A stretch of 64,000 nt of DNA, taken from positions 238,582,345 through 238,646,344 of the forward strand of contig NC_039358.1 in assembly GCF_003573695.1 (NCBI RefSeq). The letters run 5' to 3'. This DNA comes from Papaver somniferum. Taxonomy: Eukaryota; Streptophyta; Magnoliopsida; Ranunculales; Papaveraceae. This document shows, piece by piece, positions 22,792 to 33,953 of the stretch. A model generated the notes under the pieces. That model did no database searches. It saw only the letters and a program-made list of their open reading frames with translations, and was not told where the DNA came from. The position numbers were made by a program, and so were the translations under genes. Within the stretch, counting starts at the first letter, position 1; each line of letters starts with the position of its first letter.

Positions 22792-25347
22792 ACTTTATAG
22801 CGCTCCTACTCCTTCAGACAGTATTTAGGATTCTAAACCAAAACTATATTAAACTGAGCTAAACATTTCCGATACGAACCAAGACATAAACTAGAATTTT
22901 CATATTATACGCAACCATCTAATTTACAGTGTGTTGTTTGTTAATATACATTATACACATTATATACATTCAGGAGTTAGAGACTAGCTTACATACAAAA
23001 TACTGAAAAAAATAAAACACCTTCAGAAAGTTACAAGACGGCAAAAAAGAAAAACATTGAGACCATCAACGATCTCACAAGAGCATACGTTAAGTCCACT
23101 TAATCGACCCAAACGTCAATTTCTCCTTCGGCCGAACCAACACCACTTACATCAGAGCTACCTGTCACTAACAATGAGGTGGAAAGAGTGAGATAAACAA
23201 GCCCAATGGATACTTACGCTACTTCAACATAATCATCAAAGTTGAAATTAAAAAATGCAAGTTTTCTTTAAGAGATAGTAATACATTTCATCTACTGGAA
23301 TAAACAAGCATATACTCTAAACATCAAAATACAACCATCGCACACAAATACAGTCATGGATATGGAACTACTCCTTCATCGAACAATGTATAATATCTGT
23401 GCTAACCACACTCATTAGGTAATATTGCAGTGTATCGCCCTAGCCATTGCATAAAAGCTGAAAATAAGTAGTCATAAAAGAAGGAGCAGTGTCCTATATA
23501 CCACAGAATGGAAATTCTTATTTCCCACACAATCACAAAAGCATGCAAGTACAACTCAGGTCCTTTCCAAGTGATGGAAAGACTAACAGAATCTACAGAG
23601 TTTTTGAGAACAAAAACTAACAATGCATGAATTTGTTAAAGTGCATAAACATAATTTTGCAAAGCCATTAATAGTCACGAAAAAGTAATACAAGTTCCCA
23701 CCTCAAATCACAACTCAAACCTTAATCTTCGCAGCCCGCCTATCGAATCCGAAGACACCTTAATGACACAGAAGTTAATGTTAGAGAAACAAAACAATCT
23801 CGCTGAACCTGACCTACAAAACAAACCAACTGACCTAGCCATAAAGTGGAAACAAAACAATTCCTCTCGACGAGGATACTAATATAAATTTACTAGAGAA
23901 GGTTCCAAACATTATCAGTGGAACTAAGGCTATGTCAAGATGTGAATATGCTCACCAGTAGAAGAACATGACTGCCAAAGGTGCAAAAACAATCATTACT
24001 GAAACTGACAAAATTCATGGCACAAGAATTGAACTGGATACATATTACCATGTTGAAATTGTTATTCAAAGACATCTAAAACTTATCAATAAAAGTTTTA
24101 GTCTAGATCAAGATGCATAAACGCTAATCTCACTGGAAACAGAACTGGATGGAGCGTTGAGCGGCGGTTACTGAGTTAAATACACCTCACGATATGTAGT
24201 TCACAAAGGAATACTTGATGTCACAATATAATGTCTTTCAGAGAACTAAATTCCATGTAAAGAAACCTCATTTCAGTTCATTATCTAAAGTGCCCTAAAA
24301 TCGAGTCGAAATGTCATCTGATTGCATACAAGAATTTTGAGGTGTTGTTGTGTATCAATTCAACAAGTCTTCATATTAAATCTAAAATTCATGGTATCAT
24401 GAACATCATATATATCTAATTTCATACCCTAGCGAAGTTCTACTCCTCATGAACCAGTAATAAGAGATTGAGAAACAAGAAAAACAAAAATAACAAAAAA
24501 AAAAATAGTTTCAAAGGAAAACCCTAAGATTCTGGGTGATCAACAAATTCGTAGAACTCACGAATCTCTTCTAAATTTCAAGTTCTGATCCTACCATGTT
24601 CAGTAACTAAGAAAGATTGAAATTAATTTCAAATGGATCCTTAGATTTCTAGTTCAGGAATTGAGAAGGTCAAGATAGAAACAATAATAGTTGATTCAAT
24701 CAACAAGTTAGTATATAGAGTTCAACCCTTTGGAACAAGAATAATTTAAGTTGATTCATATCTTCAGTTCGTTGATCAAGAACAAAGAAACCCCCTTTTC
24801 AATTACTTGTAAATCTCCATGGAAACCATTCAATTCAGCACATGAAATTCACCACCTTCAATAACTCAAGATGAAATCAGAATGGGTATGAATTTTCTAG
24901 ATATTTGATTGATTTTCTGATCACTTGGATCCCTCGTCGATTTCTCTCTGTGTATACTCTTACAGAGACCAAGTAGTAAATTCCTAAACGGATAAAACCT
25001 AAGAGTTTTACCAGAATTCATTTCCAAACATACCCTCCAACGAGAAACAAGACATACTATTGTGTCCAGATGAGAGTTCGCCACGTACCCATTAACTGGT
25101 GTTGACTAAGCTAAGACAATTCAGATTTACACAGATTCTAACACGTCACTAAGCTAAGACTGCACTGATCAAAACAAGCATACCAAAACGGACATATAAC
25201 TTCCTAATAAAATGAATACTATTACCAAACAAGACCTATCCAACCGCATGGTTGGTCTCTGAAAATTTTGGAACAACATCATCACAATAATTACCAATCA
25301 AGCCTAGATTACTGAATAAATGAAGGACAAATCCTAGGATCGCTACA
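22792..25347 (-). repeat. 5' LTR of chromovirus (about 2.56 kb)
   Basis: It runs from TGTAGCGATCC (minus strand, 25347) to the primer site. The part 23459-25347 is repeated in the 3' LTR at 16140-18032; 22792-23458 has no counterpart there because the 3' LTR is truncated. The inner end reads GAGCGCTATAAAGT before the primer site, so the exact end base is uncertain by a few bases. Confidence 0.8.
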
Positions 25348-26259
25348 CAACCAAAGCATAATTGGAACAAAGAGTTGAGTATAAAGGAGGAAGAAAGACG
25401 TCAAGAAAAGGTTAAGAAGGTAACCAATGATGATGATCCAAAACATAATCGAAACAAAGGTTAAGTAAACTGTACGTTTTTTGTCTAACCAATTTAATTT
25501 AATTTAAAAATTAAGGAAATTTTTGTTTACTTACTGCATTTATTATTGTAATGAGCACCCTATTGCATCAGTTGGTTTATGAGAAAATGTTGAACTTTTA
25601 AACTTCAGCGGCACAACAAGAAATATCTTATGTCCCCAAATTTCTACATTTGTGGAAAGCAATCACAGGTACCGAAACAAATTCATACACATAAAACAAT
25701 ATCAATATATAAGACAACACATTTGTTACTATTTTCTTTAGTGTTACATACGGTGTGTATGCACCAGGTTAGGGGCATGTATAAAATAATTAAACAAATA
25801 CATTTATGAAGGAAGTTTGGATCGATCTACGGACCTCTATAAATTCATGTTGTTATTAATCTCTTTGAATTCACAAATATATTTTCCTTATGGTATTTTT
25901 TTAAGGATCCTCTTAACTTGTATATCTGTATACAGGTTAAAGAGGATTAAACAAATATTATTATGTATTGGATTTTGTAAGTATTCTTGGATATCTAATT
26001 TTTATGGGAACTCTGATTTGATTGTTTTTAGGAGCGGATATTTCCACTTCTACCCCTGGTAATTTAAGACACGCTTCATTTAAGGAAGTAAAGAATCCAA
26101 TATACCCAATTAAGGCAGAAGGATTACATTACATTACCTGTTGTGTACGAATTAGTCAATAAGTCAACACATTCATCCCGTTCTATTAAAGTTCCAATCC
26201 AATCATCCACGTGTGACCTATTGCATTTTCTCTTCATACAAATTTTGTTTATCGTGCCA
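25348..26259. other. Intergenic, no gene seen
   Basis: AT-rich sequence with no recognised gene. Short open frames on both strands lack family features. Confidence 0.4.
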
Positions 26260-26648
26260 AGAACATCTTCAATGTTCGGGGTCAAGTTCATCCTATGTGG
26301 AGGTCTTATTAGGACCTTTTGGTTGTATCCAAAAGGTTCTATCCAACATGACAAAAAATAATAAAGGTAAAATTTTCTACCTAAATTCCATCTTCAATCC
26401 GCAAGGTTCTATCCAACACTTTTTGTCTAAATTTAGAGAGAAAAGATGATGTGGACTTAAGACCCGGAGTCATGAAGAAAGTCTAAATAAGACTTTCTCC
26501 TTTACTTCCACTTGGTCCCCACATGCACATGTCATCTTCTTTTATGACCTGCATCTTAGTGTTGGAGATGAAAAGTTGGTAGAAAAAGTCTTAAATCCAA
26601 TGTGTCATATCAATTTAAGACCTTGACCCCTAGCATTGGAGATGCTCT
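26260..26648. mobile_element. MITE with GAGCATCTCCAATG-type inverted ends (389 bp)
   Basis: The left end AGAACATCTTCAATGTTCGG and the reverse complement of the right end, AGAGCATCTCCAATGCTAGG, match at 16 of 20 positions, and the match continues as GGTCAAG. It has no coding capacity. Ends of this type (GAGCATCTCCAA) are common in plant MITEs. The superfamily is not assigned because the target duplication is unclear. Confidence 0.6.
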
Positions 26649-26739
26649 AACAAATTTAATTTAGATGGTAATGCTTTCATGAACCATATTCCAATCGTCC
26701 ACGTGTATCCCTTGCATTGTTCGGCAGTTAAATCTTATA

Positions 26740-26977
26740 CTCCCTCCGTCCAAGTTTACTTGTCTAAATTGGATTTTGCAAAAACTTGAAAGAAATTCAA
26801 ATTAGTTCCACATACACGATCGATCTTCCAAATTATTTGTTTAATATACAAATTTTGATATCCTAGTTTTTGTTTCTGTTTTGATAATTAGAAAATTTTA
26901 GTGGGAAATATTTCAATTTTTTGGTACAATTTTGCTAAAAAAACACAATTTTAGACCAATAAAGTTGGACGGAGGAG
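26740..26977. mobile_element. Stowaway-like MITE (238 bp)
   Basis: It starts CTCCCTCCGTCCAAGTTTAC and ends with the inverse TTGGACGGAGGAG, flanked by TA on both sides (26738-26739, 26978-26979). The inverted ends extend about 30 bp with mismatches (ACTTGTCTAAA against a TTTAGACCAATAAAGT inverse). The interior is AT-rich and non-coding. Confidence 0.8.
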
Positions 26978-27155
26978 TACTAATGAACCATTTTCCAATC
27001 CAATATTACTTTTGTCCTACGCCTTTTTTTTTTAAATGCAAAGTCAGATGCCTAATTTGCTAAACTAGATGGATCATTACAGTCCATTAAGTCCTACCCT
27101 CTAATATTTGAAACGAGTTAGCATTTTATACTACTCATTTAAAAGGGGTTGTATT

Positions 27156-27775
27156 GTAATTTTCTTTGGAATAGATCTGAGCAGATTTTTTCATTTTTCA
27201 TTGCTTTTTAGGTTAGTTAGTAGATTAGTTTGGTTTTTATTATGTTTTCTACTTATCTACACCATTTTGGTGGTTTTATCTACTCTTTTGAGGCTTATCT
27301 TCGCTTTAATGGCGATTCTTGGTTATTGGGTTGGGTTTTAAGATCAATAGTGATACTCTCCATGCTCTCCAATGACGAAATCTTCATCTTGGTTGTCTCC
27401 GGCGACGGAGTCTTCATCATCAACTTATCCGGCGACGGAATCTCCATACGTGGTCTTTTTGACGACGGAAGCTTCATCACTAGTTATAAGAGATTTGAGC
27501 AAATCACTCCTATTTTGGGAACATTTATTTCTAAAGAAGAAAAACAAACTAAATGGTTGAAATTTAATTCCGAGAAAAACCATCCTTCTTCCGATTTAAT
27601 CGGATCTTATTAAATACTTGTATTTGTCTTACTCCGGTAATCCTTCTCTTTCTTTTGTCGGATTTCTCGGTATTGTACTCTTACGGTACGTTTTTGTTAT
27701 TTTGTATTCTCTTATTTTCGATCTTAAACTCATTGTAATCTTGAAATCGCATTAATGTAAAGGTTTCTTGTTTAT

Positions 27776-27810
<35 letters not shown>
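27156..27810 (+). mobile_element. 3' end of an L1-type LINE or LINE-mobilised copy
   Basis: A pure run of 34 A bases at 27777-27810 follows TTGTAATCTTGAAATCGCAT and GGTTTCTTGTTTATC, a typical end of plant L1-type LINEs. The 5' limit is uncertain: GGGGTTGTATTGTAA before 27156 and GGGTTTGTATTGG after the A-run may be an imperfect target duplication. No reverse transcriptase is present. The Ser/Thr-rich frames at 27372-27560 come from short repeated GGCGACGGA(A/G)TCT units and are unlikely to be genes. Confidence 0.55.
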
Positions 27811-27813
<3 letters not shown>

Positions 27814-28045
27814 TTTGTATTGGTCAAACTAGTCAAAGGAGTCAAAGGTCAAAGGATCAATTTCAGCTAATTTTATTATACAAATTTACTATCTGCAACC
27901 CCCAATAGAATCGGCCCCTCCATTTTAAAACGATAGCTAGTGATTGTTGTGAACCGTATTTTGCTTTAAGTTCGCCGGTATTACTTTTTGCTTTAAGTTT
28001 GTCGGTATATATATTTTTTATAAAAGAAACGAGTACATACGATTG

Positions 28046-28465
28046 CAGGGCCGTCTCTGACATTTAGACGACCTATGCGAAAAAGCTCAGAATGCCCTTT
28101 GGTTCTATTGGAGTAATAAAATGACACAGTATGATGCAGGGGCATTAAACTTCATCACTCAGTTCATGTTGCTTGGAAATCCGCCGCCCATGATTCATTA
28201 CCAAACATATATTCAATACACCACTAAAGATTATTGCTCCATACACCCTAATTGTATCATGCAATGAAAATTGAAATGATACGGGTGAAATAATACTGCC
28301 AATAGGTAAACCAAGTCTGTACATGGAACAAAACAATTGGATCTTTTATTTGTTCTTTTTTTTTTTCAAATTCTGCTCTATCCCGCCCTATTCCGCCGTG
28401 TGAAATAATACTGCTTTATCCCGCACTGTGCTGGAGCCCAAGAAGCCCCCTCTGAACCGGGCCTG
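28046..28465. mobile_element. hAT-type MITE (420 bp) with exact 8-bp target duplication
   Basis: TACGATTG occurs directly before (28038-28045) and after (28466-28473) the element. The ends are CAGGGCCG and CGGGCCTG, short inverted repeats of the CAGGG type found in hAT transposons, whose target duplications are 8 bp. The interior has no transposase. The intact duplication indicates a fairly recent insertion. Confidence 0.85.
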
Positions 28466-29279
28466 TACGATTGAATTTATGCTTCAAAAAAAAAAAATTT
28501 GGCCCAACAATTTAGAGTGGATACAAATGCAAACCTTATTTTGCTGGTAATAATGACAAACTAACCCAAGGACCATGCGAATCATATTTAGATGGGGCGC
28601 TGGATCAAATTGGACACACCCTTCTTATAAATGAACTGACGTTTCTTCCATCTCTTCTTTTTCTCCTGATATTTCTCTACTTCTAGCTCGGCCAGTATGA
28701 TGTACCAAACAACTAATGAGGCAATAACTAGATCTTTTACTTATCGGAAAGTAAGCGGATTTTTCAAGGAGATGCAAATAAATAAAAGTGGAAATAGCCC
28801 CTCCTACAAACAATCAAATCAGATTTTCCACAAAAATTAGATATGGAAGAATATTTACAAAATCCAATACTCCCTCGGTTCTAAATTAACAGTCCGCTTT
28901 GACTTTGTCAAGATACTAAGGAAATCCTATAAAATGTCATGACTAGTTTTTGACTAGCCTATTTAATGTTATGTTGTTACCAAAATTAAAATTATTAGTG
29001 TTAAAAATTCTAAATTGGATGTATTATTATTTTAGGAAATATTTTAAAAAATAAAAGCAAATTATACTGCTTTTATTATGAAATCCACAATTTAAGGACA
29101 AAACTAGTCAAATAAAACCAAGGTGACCAAACATGTGGTACAAAAAATCCAGCCATATTATTTTTAATAAATGAAAACCATTTAATTAAAAAGTGACATA
29201 AAACCCCAAGTCAAATAATAATGTGCAAATTTAATTTTTATTACTTTAAAAAAAAAACAAACATACCCTTTTTATCTTG

Positions 29280-29930
29280 TCTTCTTCTTCTTCTCTCCTT
29301 TCTTTTTTTTATTTCTGCGGTCTTCATCTCCCCACCACCATTAACACCAGCAGCAACAAATATCTCTCCATGAACACCATCGCAAGACCTCCGTCACCAT
29401 CAGCAACAACACCTCCGTCACCACCAGCAGCAACACCTTCGTCTCCTCCACGAAACCTTCGTCTCTTTTTCTTATATTTCTATTCAGATCTATCACCAAC
29501 AGTAGCTCCGCCACCATCAAACCAACCAATGTGTCCAGATCCGCCATCAACAGAACCTCCGTCTCCTCCATTAACACCATCATCACCTCCGTCTCCTCCA
29601 TTAACACCATCATCACCTTCTTCTTCTCCGTCTACCGATTTTCCATCAACAACACCGCCTCCTCTTATTTTTGTTTTTCCCACCAGTACATCAGATCCGC
29701 CACCAACACTACTTCTACCTCCTTCTTTTATCATCTAAAACCACCACCAATACCTTCAAATCGGCCACCAACAACACCTCATCTACAATCAACACCAGTA
29801 CCTGCAGATCCGCTCCCAACATCACCTCCGCCTCCTCGTTCAATCCTCTACAATCACCACCACCACCTTATGATGTTTTCATCACCAGCAAATGATAATA
29901 CATCTTCAAAGTCGAAATCAATATTGTGTT
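29280..29930. repeat. CCA/ACC-rich low-complexity region
   Basis: The plus strand is dominated by CCA, CCT and ACA triplets, including CTCCGTCTCCTCCATTAACA repeated in tandem (29557-29610). The resulting Pro/Ser/Thr-rich open frames in two overlapping registers are a composition effect. A GGT/GGCGG-rich region of opposite strand bias follows at 30600-31080. Confidence 0.6.
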
Positions 29931-29945
29931 GGGAAATGACAGATT

Positions 29946-30945
29946 TATGATGAAACCAAAATTGGTTTCATCAAATTCTGACAGTTTTGGTTGGTGAAAA
30001 CAGTAAACTAATGATGAAACCAAATTTGGTTTCATCATAAAATTTCCTATTTTCTGTCATGAAACTAAAGATTTTAATGATGAAAATTAAGTTTATGATG
30101 AAACCAAATTTTGGTTTCACCTGATTTTTGTCTAGTTTATTCGGTCTGACTTGGAAGACGACATGTTTGGTTTCATCATTGAAGTTATGTTGGTGAAATG
30201 ACAATATGTGGTTTTGATTGTATGTACAATGGTGGTTTTGATTATATGTGTGTATGAATTGGGAGAATGTGTATAGCAGGGTCTGGTACTGGTACTCCAG
30301 GTATTGATGAAGAAGTTTTGTTGGTAGTGGTGGCCTTAACTGAAGTTATGGAAGTGATAAAGAATGGATTAACTGAGTAAGGGTGGTGCTAATATAATGA
30401 GAGTTGTAGTTGAGCTTCAGGTGTTGCATAAAGGACTGGTATGGGTTACAATTAAAGAGGTGTATGTCTGCATTGTTAAAAGTGTAATGAATTGGCTGAA
30501 GTTGATGAAACCTAATTAGGTTTCATTGTATTTTTTTCATTTTGTTGAATATTAATACCTGTGAAGCTAATTTTTGATAGTGGGATACAGGTGGATTATT
30601 TTTTGTTGAAACTGGTTGTAGTTGACGGGGTAATGGTAGTGGTGGTTGTGGTGCTGGTGGTTGTGGCAGCGATGGGGGTGGTGCAGTTGACGGTAGTGGT
30701 AGGTTTCATCTTATTGTGGATTGTTTTTTTGTTGAAAGTAGTCTTAGTTAAGGAGGTAATGGTAGTGGTGGTTGTGGTGATTATGGTTGTGGCGGCGATG
30801 GGGGCGGTGCAGTTGACGGTGGTGAAAGCTTTCATCTTATTGTGTTTCATTTTTTCTTCTTCTTCTCTTCTCCTTTCTTTTATGATGAAACCAAAATTTG
30901 GTTTCATCTTATTTTGGTGAAACCAATTTTTGGTTTCATCATTTT
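29946..30945. repeat. Cluster of TGATGAAACC/GGTTTCATCA palindromes
   Basis: At least six short inverted repeats with the core TGATGAAACCAAA-TTTGGTTTCATCA occur at about 29947, 30011, 30095, 30505, 30880 and 30918, with spacers of zero to a few bases (the one at 30505 is GATGAAACCTAATTAGGTTTCA). Isolated half-sites are also present. They are dispersed, not in fixed register. Confidence 0.75.
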
Positions 30946-31547
30946 TCTGGTGGTGGCACAGTGGTGATCGGTGGAGGCGGCGGTGGTCGGTGGCGGCGGC
31001 GGCGAAGGTGGTCGGTGGGGCGACGGCGGGCGGTGGTGGTGTTACTGGTGGTGGGTTGTTGTTCGTGGTGATAATATCATAAAATTTAAAGGTTGGGTTG
31101 ATTTTTGTTTTTGTTGGGGTGATTTAAATAATAGAAGGGTAATATAGACAGTTTATGTTAAATGGAGTTTTTGTGAACATTTTGTTTTGGTGGAGCTTTT
31201 GTGCATGGATGTGACACCTTTGGGGTTATAACTCGCGGACCGATTTAAGGATAAGTAAGAATAATTAGAAGTTTCATTAAGAATTGTATAACTATCCATA
31301 AGGGTTTTTTATTTAAAAAAGGAATGACAATTAATACAAAGATATTAAGTAATTTTTTTTTTCCTTATATATGATGATAATATTTAAGATTTTGAATTAA
31401 GTTTATATTAAAAATAATTTTATGATTATTAAAAATAAAGAGTATATTTGATAGTTTAAGGGGAAAATATGCTTATAAACAGAGCGGACATTTAAAAAGG
31501 GATAGACCAAAGTAGAAATTAGGACAGATAATTTAGGATAGAGAGAG

Positions 31548-31938
31548 TATATGGTAATATTTGTTTAATCATCCTCCTTAACCTTCAACAAAAATATGTT
31601 CCAATTTCCTTACCATATTAACATTTTTCTAACCTAAATAAGTTGTTTTCCTAGGAATGTGCGTATATGAAATTAGGTTTAATATTCTTTTAAGTTGAAA
31701 GGTTATTTTGTCAGGTTGACTGTTTTATTTCCGAAAGAGACATGAAATGCATCCCACATTGAATTAAAGCATAAAATTTTATGAGGTTTGCTGTTTTTTT
31801 ATGCTAAATAGTGGTTTTGCTTGGAATGGTTCCCTTGCAAATCTACTTTTTCTACGAAAAACTATCTATCGCAGAAGCTGTGATTTATATGCACAATCAA
31901 TATTTACGAGGAAGATGCATGGCATGAAGAGATATATT
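31548..31938. other. Spacer, no gene seen
   Basis: AT-rich sequence before the Copia element with nothing recognised. It ends with the ATATT target copy at 31934-31938. Confidence 0.5.
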
Positions 31939-32209
31939 TGTTAGAGAATAAGTATTTAGTGTGTGAATCACTTGTGTGCTCTGCCAGCTATTACAGGTAT
32001 TGGTTTTACATTGATGTTAGCATCTTGTTACGTGTCAGTTACCTATTGGTTTTAGCTTCTCTTCCAGCCTGTATAATGTCGGCCAGATAAGTTCAATAAA
32101 TATCTGGTAAGAGTGTCCTGTGTCTGTAATGAAAATAAATTCAAGAAATTAATGAAACTGTTCTTCATTATCTTTGAGAGATTGTTTAGCAACATTATTC
32201 TCTCTGATA
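31939..32209 (+). repeat. 5' LTR of Copia element
   Basis: 271 bp, TGTTAGAGAATAAG...CTCTCTGATA. The terminal ATA replaces the ACA seen in the 3' LTR. The primer site starts at the next base. Confidence 0.95.
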
Positions 32210-32219
32210 TGGTATCAGA
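32210..32219 (+). promoter_or_regulatory. Copia primer-binding site
   Basis: TGGTATCAGA directly after the 5' LTR matches the complement of the initiator tRNA-Met 3' end, standard for plant Copia elements. Confidence 0.9.
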
Positions 32220-32275
32220 TACCTGTCTTTTCGAACCATAATTTCTTCATCAAAACATCAACAACAACATCAACG

Positions 32276-33021
32276 ATGGTTGAAACTGAAAAACATATCC
32301 CCCTTACATTCAAACCACCATCAAAACTCTCATCAACCAATTACACCATATGGAAATATCAGATTGTACCACTATTACGCAGTTATAGTCTCTTCAGATT
32401 TGTTGATGGATCTTATCAATGTCCAGTTAAATTCTTCCGAAAAACATTTACTGCTGGTGAAGCTCTTCTTGAAGCGTTAACAATACCAGATCCTGATCCA
32501 GACAATGATTTCATTCGCAATCCACTCTACAATTACTGGATAAATCAAGATCAAGCAATACTTTCCTGGTTATTTAGTGCCTGCACTGAAGAGACTCATT
32601 CACAAGTAATTGATTGTACTTTCTCTCATGAGATTTGGACTAGATTAGAACATAATATCAATGCTACTACTAAATCAAGGCTGATGCAACTTAAATCCTA
32701 TTTGGTCAATCTAAAGAAAAGTAGTGAATCTATGATTGCTTACTTCAATAAGGCTAGATCTCTATCATATCAGCTAACACAAATCGGTAGAGCAATTTCT
32801 GATGAGGATCTTGTATTCCATATCCTACAAGGTTTACCACCTGAATTCAATACTTTTAAAACTTCTATCACCACTCAACAATTAAAGAACGATAACCTCA
32901 TTACCTCTTCTGAGTTACTTAGATTATTACTATCTAAAGAACTGCGTGTGAATTCTGATTCTAAAACTGATCTTACATCAGCCTATGCGAATGTCACCAC
33001 ACAACAATCAAATTACTCTCA
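32276..33021 (+). pseudogene. Copia gag, 5' part (interrupted)
   Basis: From the ATG at 32276 the frame encodes a UBN2-type Copia gag: PLTFKPPSKLSSTNYTIWKY near the N-terminus, DQAILSWLFSACTEETHSQV, TRLEHNINATTKSRLMQLKS, and VFHILQGLPPEFNTFKTSI. This is the nucleocapsid precursor that packages element RNA in the cytoplasm. The frame is open up to the insertion of element B at 33022-33026. The Gly-rich tail and zinc knuckle that belong to it are at 55273-55615. Upstream in-frame Met codons lie in the LTR and leader, so 32276 is the better start. Confidence 0.9.
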
Positions 33022-33026
33022 TACAC

Positions 33027-33496
33027 TGTAGGATCAGAATCTCGCAATGACAAGGTTTCAGCGAATTATCAATGACACAACACTACAGCGTCGCAGAACA
33101 ATTTCAGAAATGATAAAATAAATGACGTCAGCTAAGATCACGAGAAAGATATTATAGTCCTGCGAAAATTAGAGAGTTTGCGAAATTAACATTTGTAAGG
33201 TTGCGAGAACTTCGCAGACCATACCCGAAAATAAAGGACAAATTAGCTGTCATCCACTATGTATTTCCTTATAAATAGTCGTTCGAGTTGTAAAGAGAGG
33301 GAAAGATCTTTTTTGAGTAAGAAACAAGTAAATAGGAGAGACAAAGTCTAGAGCAGAGATCATTCTTGATTTCTTTATCTTTTTTTGTAAGAACATTCAA
33401 AGATTGATCAATAAAATTAAGAGTGTAAGCCTAAAAATGAGTTGATTAATAATGAAATCATATGAGGGATGTAGTGTAGGATTTCCTGCAACTACA
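33027..33496 (+). repeat. 5' LTR of element B
   Basis: 470 bp, TGTAGGATCAGAATC...GGATTTCCTGCAACTACA. TATTTCCTTATAAATAGTCG at about 33266 is a likely promoter TATA region. It is followed by TGACGCTAGAAACAG, a decayed primer site. Confidence 0.93.
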
Positions 33497-33953
33497 TAAT
33501 GACGCTAGAAACAGGGAGGTGTTGAAGATTATTCTAGAAAAAGTTGAAGATTGATATTGAGATTTGTGAAAATTTAGAGTGATTGATTAAAAATTTTCCA
33601 TAATTTCTTGCAATATTGTTAACATTGAAGAAAGCTAAAAGAAGAAATACATCCGAACAACCGACTACTGTTAGAAGAAGCAAAAGAATCGGTGGAAGAT
33701 AAAGAAGTCAAATGGGAGAATCTACTAGAATGAGGAGTAACAGAGAAAATCAAATTCAACCACCAATTCAATAAACACTAGTTCAAGGGGTGAATACAAA
33801 TTATGATAGGTAGAGCATACAACTTGGCAATCAAATTCGGCAAAAGAAGTAGAAGAAGAGCAACAAAACAGAAATTATAGACCGGAAGAGAGAAATCAAG
33901 AAGCAAATGAAGGAATAATTCATGGAGATGAGGAAATTGGAGCATTAGAAACG

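Larger units (their letters stand above)
16140..25347 (-). mobile_element. Tekay/Del-like chromovirus (Ty3/gypsy), decayed
   Basis: The element reads right to left: 5' LTR (25347 to about 22792), primer site, gag, protease, reverse transcriptase, RNase H, integrase, chromodomain, purine-rich tract and a truncated 3' LTR (18032-16140). Stops and frameshifts break the polyprotein throughout. The C-terminal chromodomain and the LTR start TGTAGCGATCC place it among the Tekay/Del chromoviruses. No target duplication can be matched because the 3' LTR end is lost. Its left edge abuts the intron of HSP70 copy 2, so it was part of the break-up of that locus. Confidence 0.92.
28870..31547. mobile_element. 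Candidate 2.7-kb TIR element (TA-flanked)
   Basis: The left end CTCCCTCGGTTCTAAATTAA and the reverse complement of the right end, CTCTCTCTATCCTAAATTAT, are similar (20 of 26 positions over CAGTCC/CTGTCC), and both are flanked by TA. If paired, they bound an unusually large Stowaway-type element whose interior is the low-complexity and palindrome-rich region 29280-31080. Two unrelated MITE ends are an alternative. No transposase was seen. Confidence 0.4.

Noticed and set aside
27108..27613. Overlapping 77- and 127-residue hydrophobic and Asp/Ser-rich frames
   Set aside because: They overlap in different registers upstream of a 34-base A-run and contain repeated GGCGACGGA units; LINE-type tail is a better reading.
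29277..29950. Overlapping Pro/Ser/Thr-rich open frames of 139-153 residues
   Set aside because: They arise from CCA/CCT/ACA low-complexity sequence, are open in more than one register, and have no splice or start context.
30561..30920. Val/Met-rich 119-residue frame and its antisense partner
   Set aside because: Produced by GGTGGT-type repeats and GATGAAACC palindromes; composition is unlike any protein family.
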